DNA of 64,000 nt. Source: a virus. The notes under the pieces are model-generated. The model ran no database searches, was not told the origin of the DNA, and saw only the letters and a program-made list of their open reading frames with translations. The stretch is taken from positions 50,923 through 114,922 of IMG/VR virus record IMGVR_UViG_3300027797_000001; one strand, 5' to 3'. Of the stretch, positions 29,101 through 39,600 are shown one piece after another (positions within the stretch are counted from its first letter, which is position 1; the number at the start of each line of letters is the position of its first letter). Both the position numbers and the translations under genes were made by a program.

Positions 29101-32100
29101 CATACTTTGATATAGAAGAAGTATTAGCAGAAGATTATAGAAACTATTTGAGAGATAATACTTTATTTACAGGTTTTATCGGAACCATATATAAAAAGAT
29201 CAGAGATTTTTTAAGAACAATGTTTGGTAAAATTACCAGACAAGACATGACAAGACCTAGAGATATTGCCATTGTTAAAGAGTTATATGATAAACTATAT
29301 AGGGGTGATATACTTGATCTAGAACCAAGTATGGATAACATTATGTTTACTAAACTTAATAGATCTAGTAAAACGATTAACTTATTACAATCACAAGAAG
29401 AAAAGTATTCTCCATTTAGCCCTAAAGAAAGTGACCACATTCTTAAAATGTTTGATACTCTCGTAGCAGATAATATCAAATATTACAATTCCAAAAATAA
29501 TTCTAAGGCTGGTGTAGTTAGACTCTTTGCAGATAAAGATCTTAAAACAAAACTTTATTATTCAATAAAACAACAGTTTGCAGACATGGTCAGTGAGCTA
29601 ATGTCAGAATATAAAACATTAGCATTAGCAAATAGTGATGACCCAGCTATACCGGAACTACAAGCTAAAATAGATTTATTAATTAAAGCATTAGATAATT
29701 TTGGAAACATAGATGCTGCAATTAATGACAAGAATGTAGGTGGTGTAATAGGATATATTGTAAAGAAATCTAGATTTAATCAAATTCAAGAAGAAGTAAT
29801 TGAAGATCCCAATGATCTTGAAAACACACGTGTACTACAAGACTATAAGGGTAATGTAATTAATCCTAAGAACCTTGCATCTCCTACCACCTTAGCTCTT
29901 ATATCTACAACATTTAAAGTTGAGAAAACAGAGGACGGACAAGTTCTTCCTGTGTTAGATTATTTTGGACTTCCTCAACTAGAAAATCTTGATGATATAT
30001 GGAATAAATTAGCTAAAGTTTTAGCAGGTTCATTTGACTATACAGAGATGTATCAGAGATTGACAGACAGTCTTGAAAATTATCCTGAGTTTCAAGATAT
30101 ACTAGATTCATTAAGAAGTCCTTCTGATTATGATTTTAAAGATAAAACACAATGGAGGTTAGAAACTAACTTTTGGCAAGACTTTAAAAAGCCAAGAGTT
30201 CCTTTTTTACAATATAATATCAATAAGAATATTGTAAAGAAAAAACAATTAGATGAAGAAACTGGAAGAGAAATATCTCCTGAAGTTGCAAATTATGAAA
30301 GTGTAGTTACTAATGCAAGCTTTGCCATTAATTCTGTAATATCTGATTGGAAATTTAATTTCATTACTAGCACAAGAGATATTAATCCATACATAGATAT
30401 TCAAGATAATCAAGTCTTACTTGATACTGGTAAAATAATTCAAAAGTTTTCTGATAGAAATGGAATTTTTACAGATAGTAAATCAAGAGAATTTTTGGAA
30501 GCATTAGGTATCTATATGGATAGATCAAGTGCTGAGATAAATGCAATCTTTGCTGATCCTGTAAAAGTTTCAAATGCATTTTTCTTACCATTTATGTTTG
30601 ATGTAATTAAGCTTGTTGACAAAGCTTCTCAAACAACAGATGTTGGTAAAGTTGCAGCTGCTGAGAAATTTAAAAGTGATCCAGTTACATATTTGTTGAG
30701 AGGTTTAGGTGGTGCTGATACTAAAGCATTAGTAGAAAATGATGCTGCAAAGTATGATGTTGCTTCCAGGATCAAAGCTTTAGCTACTTTGCAAAATGCA
30801 TACTCTGATGGCTATTCTAATTTTAGTGTACTTACTCCAGAAGGTAATCGTGTTTGGGAGCAAGTAGTTGATAATACAATCACAAGAATTGTTACAGCTA
30901 TTAACAAAGCTGAAGATTGGCAACAACTTACTAATGCAGCATCAGATCCTGATAATATGTTCCAGCATATGCGTTGGTTAGGGAATGAAAATAATCCATA
31001 TAGTAAACACTCAAAACTTTTAAACTCCATATTTATATTGGATGTAGAGGAATCAGATCCATCATATGGTGCAAAGAGAACAAAGATAGAAGGTGGAAAT
31101 TCTGTTCCAATTCAATTAAAAATAAATAACATCGGTGGTACTCAGCTTATTGTAAACAATGAGAATGATGGTACAGGAGCTTCTACAGCTTCATTAGATG
31201 CAACTAGTAAGTTTTTACAAGAGATGCATACCATGTTATTAAATGGTATTGAAGAATTCATGAGGCACGCATCTAAAAATACTGCAATGTCTTTGAAGCC
31301 AGATGAAATAGAAACATATCCTGAAAAAACTGATAAACATTTATATGTAGATATTGATCTATTTAGTCCTAAATATCAAGGTCTTGGTGAGACAGAAGCA
31401 TTTGAAATTATTCTTGGTTATATTGCTGGAGAATTAGAAAGGGTAAATAGATATAAAAACAATGATGATTATAAACAATATAAAGGTTATAACAGAGAAG
31501 TTTATGATGACCGTGGTAAGGTTGTAGATGCTGGTTCTGTATTTACTGCATTTGATGATGTATTAAGTACCAAGGTAAAAGATGAACTATATAAAATAGA
31601 AGGAGATTTATTTGAAGCATTAGATAATAACCCGGATCTTAGACAAAGAATAGAGAATGATGTAACAGAATATTTCCAAAAAGAAACTGAAGCTAACTTA
31701 GAAAGATTAGAATCTGCAAGATATGTAGATGCAAATCTTTTTGATAAAACTTTAGATCCATCATTAACTCAAGCACAAAGAGATGAAATACTTGTTAAAG
31801 CCTACACGTATAATTCTTGGATACATAAATTTGAAACACTAATCTTAGCATACGGGGATCTTGTTCAATATGATCATAGTAAAGAAGAGTTCCATAAAAG
31901 AAATGCTGGATTAGGTTCAGGTGGTAGAGGATTTAGATCAGATGTACAAGCTATACAATACATAAACTCTTTAACAAATGTTTATGCTGACAAATATGGA
32001 TATACTCTTAGACCATATGATGGTACTCTGAGAACAGCCATAATGAAAGAAAAGAAAGTTAAAGAGTCTATTTACTATAAAGAATATCTTAAAGAACTTA

Positions 32101-35100
32101 CTGATTCAATAAATAAAAGAATTAAGAATAAAGTAAAAGCTGCTGAGATGGCAGAAACAGCTTTAGGAGAATATTTAGGTATGAAAGAGGGTGATGGTCA
32201 AGGTCATATCACTCTTGAAGCATACAGAAACTTAAAAGAACTTGAAGGTAAGTGGACAGATCAACAGGAGTTACTTTATTTAAAAGTTGCTAATGGAGAA
32301 ACTATTACTGCAGAAGATGTAATTGAATTCTTTCCTTCTTATAAATTACAATACTTTGGTGCAATAGATAGTGAAGGTTTGGCTATAACATCGTTCCATA
32401 AGTTCTCATTAGCACCTATTATTCCATTTACGACTGCTTCTAATAGCTATTTAGAGAAGCTGAATAAAAAAATGATGGAGCAAAATATAGACTATGTAAC
32501 ATTTGAAACTGGTTCTAAAGTATCTCACATTGGATCTGGAGATGTAGTAATTGATGAGAATGGTAATTTTAATGATGATGTTGTATTTACAGAAAATAAA
32601 ATCTTTACAGAATTCTTAAAGAATCAGACAGAAATTAATTCAGTTTATAAAGGAAAAAGTATATTCTCTACACAGTTAAGAAAGCTTATTCTTGAGGGTC
32701 TTTATGAAAAAGGTGTAATAGACACTACAGAGGAAGATAAAATTACAGATCCAAGAGTTAGAAAATATCTTAAAGATGTTGCTGAATATAGTGAGACATT
32801 AAGAGTTGAACTATTAGAAGAAATTGGATTTGAAAAAGAAGGAGATAAATATATTCCTAAAAATAAAGATAGCATAACTAAACTTACAGAACTCATTAGA
32901 GAGAATCTTACAAAAGAAGATGTAGTTGGTGATCATCTTATAGATATTATAGATGTAACAGATAGCGGATCACTTGCTTTTGACTTATCTATACATCCAG
33001 AAGCAGTTAAAATTGAAAAACTTTTAACATCACTTATTAATAAAAGACTAATTAAACAGCAGTTTAATGGTGAGCCTTTAGTACAAGTATCCGGTGCTTT
33101 TTATACAGATGCATTTGGATTAACTGAGGGCAAATTTAAAAATGCTTCAGATGAAGATCGTAAAAAATGGATGGGTTCCAATGTTTTACCTACATATCAT
33201 AAAAAGAAAGATGGCTTTACAGCTGCAATGAAAGTTGCTATTGCATTACAAGGTGATTATACCAACTTATTAAACTTAGAATATAAGGGTAATGTTATTG
33301 GAGATATAGACACATTGAATCTAGCTATTAAAGATGATGAATGGTTAGATGCTAATAATGGAGCTAACAGAAAAGCAATAACAATGGTTGCAGTTAGGAT
33401 TCCAGTACAGGGTCTAAACTCTATGGAGTTCATGGAAGTATATCATTTCTTACCACCACAAGCAGGAAATATTATTGTTCCTCCAACAGAAATAGTTGCT
33501 AAGTCAGGAGCTGACTTTGATATAGATAAGATGACTATTTATATGAACAATATAAATGAGGATGGTACAACACCAGAAAGATTCTTTGAAAATATAGAAG
33601 AGCTAAAAGATTATTTAAATGATCCAGAAGTATCAGATGATGAGAAGTTTCTTGCAATGAAATCTCAAAAACAATACTTACAAAACTCAATCATTAACAG
33701 TATGAAAGAGCTTTTAGAGTTACCTCAAAACTATGTCTCATTAATTACTCCTAATGGAACTTTCTTAGTTAAAGAACTAGCTGATGAATTATCACAGTAT
33801 GTTATGGACTATAATCCATTTAATGTTAAAAATGGAAAGGAAAGAAAAGATGTTAAAACAGGTAAAAAATCTATTAGTCCAACCAGAGTTCTAGAGTCAT
33901 TATATAACTTATATAAGCATGAGTCAAATGTAGTAGGTAAGAATACTTTGGGTCTTGGTGCTGTAGAAAATACATTCCATACACTTATTAATTCTGTAGA
34001 GACAGCGGGTGGAGTTGCAATGCCAGATAGCTTTATGCATGGTAAAGAAAAAGATTTAAGAAAATCATTACTTTGGTTAAGACACAACATAACTAAAAAG
34101 AATGGTAAAGAATTAATATCTATTGCAAGTAGGTATGATGTAGATGGTATAAATAAAATTGCAGATATTATATCTCAGCTTATGAACGGCTGGGTAGATG
34201 TTGAGAAAGAGGCCTGGGTATTCTTTGTTCAAGGAAACTATGAAGTAGCACCTATACTACTTTACTTACTTAAAACAGGAGTACCTGTAGATGAGGCTGT
34301 ATACTTTGTATCTCAACCATTAGTAAGAGAGTATGTAAAAGAACAACGTCTTGCTAAATCTACTTTTGCTGATGTATTAGGTAAAAAACCAGACTCAAGA
34401 AACTTTGTAAGATATCAAGCTGCGTCAGAAGTATTGCTAAATGCTTTACCAAAAGAAATGCATTCTAGTGTATCTAATAACAGAAAGAGATATGAACTTG
34501 GTTTAGAACTTGCAGAAAGAATCTTTAAGTCAAAGAAAGAAAAGAGCTTTACAAAAAAACAAATGCTTGATCTTATTACACAGACTAAAAAGAAACCGGA
34601 GACCGCAAACTCAGGATTATCAATTGCAATGTTCTTACACTATCTACAGATAGAACAACAAATTACAGGACTTACAGAACTTAAAATGGCAGCTAATCCA
34701 GATACATCTACAGATGCTACGGCAGGAGAAGCAGAACAAAGTCTTGCGCAAATTGAAAGAGTAAAGACTAATACTAAAAATGAAGACTATTTATTTGATG
34801 CATTAAAAAATGACTCAATTATTAGCTCACTATTTAACTATGACTTAATTCTTTCACTTAATGAGATGATGTTCCCATTAAGATATAATAGAGCTATCTC
34901 TGATTATCTAATGGCTAAGTCTGATGTTTTAAGAGAAGACTCTCAAATGATTTTTGGAGAAAATAAAACTGATGTATTTATGAATACATTCAGAAATGAT
35001 ATTATTAGTTTCTTATTTCAACAGGCAGCTAGAAAATTCAAGCTTGGAGATTCTTATAAATCATACACTCTAAAAAAATCTGTACCAACTAAATTAGTAG

Positions 35101-36632
35101 ATCAGTTAAAATTTGGAGCATTTGTTAAAAAAGATCCATCAGGAGTTACTACTATGTATATAGACCAGGCAGCTATTGAAAATGACTTTGATAGAGGTAT
35201 ATGGATTAATACATCTGAGGATCAAGACAGTTATATAAACAGAGGTTTATATCCACTTACTGAAGCACACTTTCATTCAAATGTAACTACCAACAAAGAT
35301 GAGTATGTGAAATTTGTTACTGAAAGAGAGTATTTAAGATCTATTTATCCTAAGTCAGAGATAACTAAAACAATTCAGTTTGAAGAAGAATTAATAAATG
35401 TTAAAGGAGAGAAACCAGACTTATCTGAGGCTAAAGCAGAAAGCTATACTTATGAGAAAATCTTAGCAATTAAAGCTCTAGAAAATACATTAAATCCATA
35501 TCACATGTTTAATGATCCTGTATATGCATATGCTGTACAATTCAATAAGCTAATGGAAAAATATGGAGAGATTAAAAAACAATATTCTTTACTTAATAAA
35601 TTAAAGCCTGAGCCTAATAAAGCTAAAAATATGTTTAATCTTTATGTGGCTGAAAAAGACTTTACAAATGATTCTTCTAACTTGTATTATGAAAATTTAC
35701 AAGAGCTTTCAAATCCAGCAATTAAAAAAGTTGTTGATGAAAGACAGAATCAAGAGATAAGTGATTTCTTTGGTAAGTTATCTATGTATGCATTTATGCA
35801 GACTGGTATAAATAAGACCAAGTTTAATTTTAATAACATAGTGGATTTTAAAGAATACATGTATTTAATTAATGATGAGATAGCTACTTTTACTAAGGCA
35901 TTAGAAAATTCTAAAACTGCAAATAAATTCTTAGATGATTTTTATAAAAGATTTGTTTCAGAAAATTCTAAAATAAATAAAGACCGTGGTAGATATAAAA
36001 ACTATCTCTTTAATGTAAGCATGACTGAGTTAGCAAAAATTGCAGATGTTGATACTAATGGTCTTACATTAACAGAAAGATATAAATTAATGGAGAGTAA
36101 AGAAGAGGGGCAATTTATATACGATAATATTAAGGCTACTCCAACAGATTATAATCTAATGCTTAGTAGAAATGAAGATGTTACTTTTGCATATCCAGCT
36201 CCCGTAGTTGTATTGCAAGGGCAGTCATCTGGAATTGGAGACTCTGTAATTAGAAATATATCTAAAGAAATGTCAGTAGGTTTTGCTACATCATTGCTTG
36301 TAGATTCTGATGCACTAACTGAACTAGAGGCAGAGGATTATGAAGCAATTAAAAATTCATATGATGCAGCAATTGAAAGACTATTAAACTTAAAGAAAGA
36401 TGGTAAAATGATTGCCTTCCCATTAAAAGGAATTGGTAATGCAGCAGCCATGCCTCAAGAATTATTCGTATATTTATCTAGAAGATTATACCAAGAATTT
36501 GGGTATCTAAATCCGGGCTCTACTATGTATAAAGAAATTAGTGAATTAGTTGGAGAAAAACAAGGGATATCTGATGCTGAGATATTAGCAGAACTTGGAC
36601 TTGAAGAAGATCCTTTTGCATGTAAAATTTAA
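26106..36632 (+). CDS. Giant virion RNA polymerase of crAss-like type
   Basis: The product is 3508 residues. The catalytic motif DFDID is at residues 2470-2474, preceded by VRIPVQGLNSMEF and FLPPQAGNIIVPP. This arrangement is typical of the crAss-like single-polypeptide RNA polymerase, whose DxDxD aspartates bind Mg2+; the family is known to be packaged and to transcribe early genes after injection. Also seen: an N-terminal region of about 800 residues without a recognised fold; a Lys/Thr-rich linker like histone H1 (about 812-862); LWHEAWHGF (HExxH, 966-970), a zincin-type motif; and a C-terminal segment (about 3433-3460) with MIAFPLKGIGNAAAMP and FGYLNPG. The gene starts three bases after the upstream TAG in the same frame and stops 4 bases before the next ATG. 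At 3508 residues it is longer than I expect for the polymerase alone, which fits fusion with other cargo domains. Confidence 0.93.
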   Translation: MACLLNEKDVLDIYSDIYENFLEVLDSKSKTPFSPIDYIKTMHSDIAENNDPKFALEVVQAIPQIMLQVIATRGDVRKYIALNNIDTNSLIKLSVDFEKIENVKKFIAGKMPSLSDVKSKIATKNKSDKEVKLKNPEDTSENSDNKVSNTKIEDPLTSTFQYAKAVNPDTATEEELEQRDPEKNTTHSVVKQIIGLFDNRPANSDEVIYQGTSVALRPMMLNMVPKEQLFSDDAKFLEENPEYNGIVVIISDVDGNILNFDEDGNLVDDGKIAYQYLRDLELKNSKISLMNRSGYKYELVSAEQTLKAEDKKEKERNGLGMSQKQKENRLIEIENEQKQKMNDLYRIRQFVMRNPEEVFTLKIIGGSYGNFKNKFIPLSETGLNLNEITLPIAAGPQKGYIKVRIKTKGAGGYIDHYVLLQRGDVTSEIADKIATILTTDAVYRGKPLSDLAKYTYANVFLDNAIEKNNIRIDLKKVNGFNELQVSIKGEKVDLDSPTAFDEIKNHLLKAVELGSKTYPANLNYNKDLIGGSFTDYIIKDGKVSTRKQDYFEFIKPYMKIEFSKLSGGFFMNSNSYLQFAVPEEILPPSKRNYSLASTTSTTNKVKEVETQDVEDEESVDVEPGEVVYNLKKQVGYALATENAQNTDVTLNIAVNFEQGEAKIAKRSAKNHVPVTLNKKRSTQKSFGNLTTIAGNVIKQLNRFKSDTLNVAGNDIVTSIFNGYTQQDLDQFMNQLFERIVNSDSLITPIKKIVTTGESGVPESAIKAAKKNGIGVEITVPTGWTFFVYRKNSANKKYKISNLEEFKARFGDAKVKTTAKRKTSSTINKTKSKFTKAKTTSRKTTPKKTTKQANKKVDTQLNKSAISTQFSLLSRLGERRELFKGDNDELNRLDTLERKVGNFFERLFTTKAQRDSIYKWWETHPMSKHVPLDIITGIVNSDAFATWSQHGITLHLANNATPIDLWHEAWHGFTQLYLTPEEKTKLYDEIRKTPKFENATYFDIEEVLAEDYRNYLRDNTLFTGFIGTIYKKIRDFLRTMFGKITRQDMTRPRDIAIVKELYDKLYRGDILDLEPSMDNIMFTKLNRSSKTINLLQSQEEKYSPFSPKESDHILKMFDTLVADNIKYYNSKNNSKAGVVRLFADKDLKTKLYYSIKQQFADMVSELMSEYKTLALANSDDPAIPELQAKIDLLIKALDNFGNIDAAINDKNVGGVIGYIVKKSRFNQIQEEVIEDPNDLENTRVLQDYKGNVINPKNLASPTTLALISTTFKVEKTEDGQVLPVLDYFGLPQLENLDDIWNKLAKVLAGSFDYTEMYQRLTDSLENYPEFQDILDSLRSPSDYDFKDKTQWRLETNFWQDFKKPRVPFLQYNINKNIVKKKQLDEETGREISPEVANYESVVTNASFAINSVISDWKFNFITSTRDINPYIDIQDNQVLLDTGKIIQKFSDRNGIFTDSKSREFLEALGIYMDRSSAEINAIFADPVKVSNAFFLPFMFDVIKLVDKASQTTDVGKVAAAEKFKSDPVTYLLRGLGGADTKALVENDAAKYDVASRIKALATLQNAYSDGYSNFSVLTPEGNRVWEQVVDNTITRIVTAINKAEDWQQLTNAASDPDNMFQHMRWLGNENNPYSKHSKLLNSIFILDVEESDPSYGAKRTKIEGGNSVPIQLKINNIGGTQLIVNNENDGTGASTASLDATSKFLQEMHTMLLNGIEEFMRHASKNTAMSLKPDEIETYPEKTDKHLYVDIDLFSPKYQGLGETEAFEIILGYIAGELERVNRYKNNDDYKQYKGYNREVYDDRGKVVDAGSVFTAFDDVLSTKVKDELYKIEGDLFEALDNNPDLRQRIENDVTEYFQKETEANLERLESARYVDANLFDKTLDPSLTQAQRDEILVKAYTYNSWIHKFETLILAYGDLVQYDHSKEEFHKRNAGLGSGGRGFRSDVQAIQYINSLTNVYADKYGYTLRPYDGTLRTAIMKEKKVKESIYYKEYLKELTDSINKRIKNKVKAAEMAETALGEYLGMKEGDGQGHITLEAYRNLKELEGKWTDQQELLYLKVANGETITAEDVIEFFPSYKLQYFGAIDSEGLAITSFHKFSLAPIIPFTTASNSYLEKLNKKMMEQNIDYVTFETGSKVSHIGSGDVVIDENGNFNDDVVFTENKIFTEFLKNQTEINSVYKGKSIFSTQLRKLILEGLYEKGVIDTTEEDKITDPRVRKYLKDVAEYSETLRVELLEEIGFEKEGDKYIPKNKDSITKLTELIRENLTKEDVVGDHLIDIIDVTDSGSLAFDLSIHPEAVKIEKLLTSLINKRLIKQQFNGEPLVQVSGAFYTDAFGLTEGKFKNASDEDRKKWMGSNVLPTYHKKKDGFTAAMKVAIALQGDYTNLLNLEYKGNVIGDIDTLNLAIKDDEWLDANNGANRKAITMVAVRIPVQGLNSMEFMEVYHFLPPQAGNIIVPPTEIVAKSGADFDIDKMTIYMNNINEDGTTPERFFENIEELKDYLNDPEVSDDEKFLAMKSQKQYLQNSIINSMKELLELPQNYVSLITPNGTFLVKELADELSQYVMDYNPFNVKNGKERKDVKTGKKSISPTRVLESLYNLYKHESNVVGKNTLGLGAVENTFHTLINSVETAGGVAMPDSFMHGKEKDLRKSLLWLRHNITKKNGKELISIASRYDVDGINKIADIISQLMNGWVDVEKEAWVFFVQGNYEVAPILLYLLKTGVPVDEAVYFVSQPLVREYVKEQRLAKSTFADVLGKKPDSRNFVRYQAASEVLLNALPKEMHSSVSNNRKRYELGLELAERIFKSKKEKSFTKKQMLDLITQTKKKPETANSGLSIAMFLHYLQIEQQITGLTELKMAANPDTSTDATAGEAEQSLAQIERVKTNTKNEDYLFDALKNDSIISSLFNYDLILSLNEMMFPLRYNRAISDYLMAKSDVLREDSQMIFGENKTDVFMNTFRNDIISFLFQQAARKFKLGDSYKSYTLKKSVPTKLVDQLKFGAFVKKDPSGVTTMYIDQAAIENDFDRGIWINTSEDQDSYINRGLYPLTEAHFHSNVTTNKDEYVKFVTEREYLRSIYPKSEITKTIQFEEELINVKGEKPDLSEAKAESYTYEKILAIKALENTLNPYHMFNDPVYAYAVQFNKLMEKYGEIKKQYSLLNKLKPEPNKAKNMFNLYVAEKDFTNDSSNLYYENLQELSNPAIKKVVDERQNQEISDFFGKLSMYAFMQTGINKTKFNFNNIVDFKEYMYLINDEIATFTKALENSKTANKFLDDFYKRFVSENSKINKDRGRYKNYLFNVSMTELAKIADVDTNGLTLTERYKLMESKEEGQFIYDNIKATPTDYNLMLSRNEDVTFAYPAPVVVLQGQSSGIGDSVIRNISKEMSVGFATSLLVDSDALTELEAEDYEAIKNSYDAAIERLLNLKKDGKMIAFPLKGIGNAAAMPQELFVYLSRRLYQEFGYLNPGSTMYKEISELVGEKQGISDAEILAELGLEEDPFACKI

Positions 36633-36636
36633 AAAA

Positions 36637-39600
36637 ATGGTTTGTAATTCTAAAGAAAACTCTATTCAATATTTAGTATCAAAAGGTGCTATAAATGATG
36701 TTAGAAAAGTAATTGATAGAGACTTATTTGATAAGTTAAATGACAGTTTAACAAGGTATGCTGAGACTAAATATGGTCTTGATACTATGGGTGCACAGTT
36801 GTTTACGGCAGCTACAGAACAAACTAGATATTTAAAAGATACTCCAGCATATAGAGAATCCACATATTCTATTAAACGGGCAGTTCCTAATGAGGTATTA
36901 TTTCAAAGACTAGATCAGTTAGTTACACAATATGAGAACAGATCTGATACAGATCAATCTATGTTTAATAGACCTTTAGAACTTGAAATTAATGCAGATA
37001 TAAAAGAAGTATTTGCAGCTTTCCCTAGACTTGCTTCAGTTGGAACATTAGATCAATATAGAGAATACTTAAATTCAAGACTTACATTTCCAAAAATATT
37101 AGTTCATGCAACAGTAGTTCCTTTTGAAACTTTTGATGAGGATCTTACAACAATGAAATCAAAAGATTTGGGTTCCGGTTTATATGTCTCTGATCTTAAA
37201 AATAATTGGTCAAAATATCAAGAACAAAATAAACGTAATATATCAAGACAATTAAGAAATAATTTTGAAGATGCTCTTGAAGATTATTTTGACATGTCAA
37301 TTGACGATATAAATGATAAATATTTTAAAAGGGTAGAGTCAAAGTTTATAAATCCAATATCTAAACTTAAACAATTACTTGATTCTCGTTCAATTAATGC
37401 ATTTGAATTTAATGATCAATTAAAAACTATTGAAGTTGCTAGACAGTATGAAATTTTTAGACTTGCAATTGGGGATATAAAAAGTAAAAAAACTAAAGAG
37501 AGATTGTCAAAACTACTTGATAAAGTAATAACTCCATTTGCTATTTTAGATAAACCAATTAATCAATATTATGGATATACTGGAAACAGTATAAAATATG
37601 TTAAAGATGGATATTTAGAACTTAAAGGAAATGAAAAAGAATCATTGATCATTGAAGGTACAGTGAATGATGTTAAACAAGCTGTTTTAAAAAATCCAAA
37701 AGATTATTTTGTTTTAGGTACTAACCCAGATATAAATGCATTTAAAGAGTTTGTTGCTACAACAAAAGATATGCCTATGATGATGAGAGAATCATCAAAA
37801 ATTACACAAGATGATAAAAGTTACTATAGAGGTCAAATAGAAAAACCTTTTATTGATAAAGACGGAAACTTAATTCTTTTTGGTAGAGAAGATGAGCTTT
37901 ATAAAAAAGCAGGTCTTAAAAGTTATGGCATATCAATGACAGATAATTTAAAAACTGCTGTTGGATATGGAGAAGGTCAATTTGAACGTGAAAATCTATT
38001 ATTTGATGATGTATGGGGATATGACGTAAATACATGGGAAGCTGAGGATGCTTACAATGAACTTCAAGAAAACGGATGGTGGTTAATTCAAATTCCTAAA
38101 AATATTAACTATGAGATAGTTAAAGAAGCTGGTGAAGTTAAAGTTATTGGGAATAAAATTATTGTACCAAAAGGTCAATATAAAATTCAACAGTTTGCAG
38201 ATAATGTAAAAGAAACAATAGAAACAAATGATTTTGATTTACCAATTTTTAAATTTGATGCAGCAACAATTGTAAATGCAAGATCAAAAGAAGTAGCTAC
38301 AATTTTAGCTAACAGACTTGCATTAGGTTTAAAAGTTAATTACTATAATATTACAGAAGCAGAGGCTCGAGATATTCTTAAAAATAGTAAGATACCATAT
38401 CAAGGTGAGCCAGCATTCTTTTTTGCGGGAACTGTTTATACTGTAGGAGATAATGTAAACTTAAATACAGTACTCCATGAATTCTCACACCCATTACTAC
38501 AGGGAATAAGAAAAACTAACAAAGGGAAAGAGCTATTTAATAAATTATATGCGCAGTTAGATGGTACTACAGAAGGAGATGCAATAGTTAATCACTTAAA
38601 AGCAGAATACCCGGAACTTGAAGAAGGATCAGATAGATTTAAAGAAGAAGCTTTAGCTTATGCACTACAATTGCGTGCAGTAAACTTGGTAAATAATAAA
38701 ATAGAGTCTGAAGGTTTTGATAAATTTATTAAAAACTTATTATATCAAATCAAGCAATTCTTAAAATCTATATTTGGCAACAAAGTAAATGTAGCCAAGT
38801 TAGATGTAAATACTTCTTTAGAGGAACTTGCAGACATGCTTCTTGAAAAAGATTTCATTTATGATACTGATAAAATAACATATGATGATCTTGTAGCTTT
38901 TGCAAGATATACAAAAGCAAGGGTGGATTTTCTCACTAAAAATGCAAGTAAAAATGCAGTTACAGACTCTATTAATAGTTGGTATACATCTACTAATGCA
39001 GTTTTAGAAAGAGCAAAAAATTTTAAGGGTAATAAAGTAACAAGAGAAATTGTAAAAAATAGTTTACTTAGAAAAGGAACTACTGAATTAACTCCTGGAA
39101 TTAAAAGATCTCTTTCTGGATATCAAACAATTAATAAAGGAAGACAACAATCTGTTGATGAAGTTATAGAGGGTGCAATAAATGCTGAAGAACTTAGAAT
39201 TAAAGATCTAACTAACAGATCAACTGCATTTGTAAGCTCATTAGAAATTACAAATAATTCCATCAAAGAAATTGAAAATGAATTAAAGTTACTTCAGAAA
39301 AAGAAAAATTTTGGTGGAAGATCTGATATTGCATTACTCGGTTTATATGAGAGTTCATTAACAAGATGGTATAGAAGTATATCAGATGTTTATGACATAT
39401 TAAAGAGTGACTTTAATATGACAACGGATAATCCTTTTTCTAGACTTTTAAATGAAATGTCTACAAACATTAGTGAGTCACGAAAAATTATTATTGATCT
39501 TTATAGAAAGAATACTAAGTATTTATTTGTTTCAATTACTGGTTACATGTCAGACTTTGTTAAAGATGAATTAAATACTGAGCTTGGAAAAATCTTAAAA

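Noticed and set aside
36595-36636. Upstream ATG for the 2377-residue protein
   Set aside because: It lies inside the polymerase gene; the ATG at 36637 sits right after the polymerase stop and fits the spacing of neighbouring genes.
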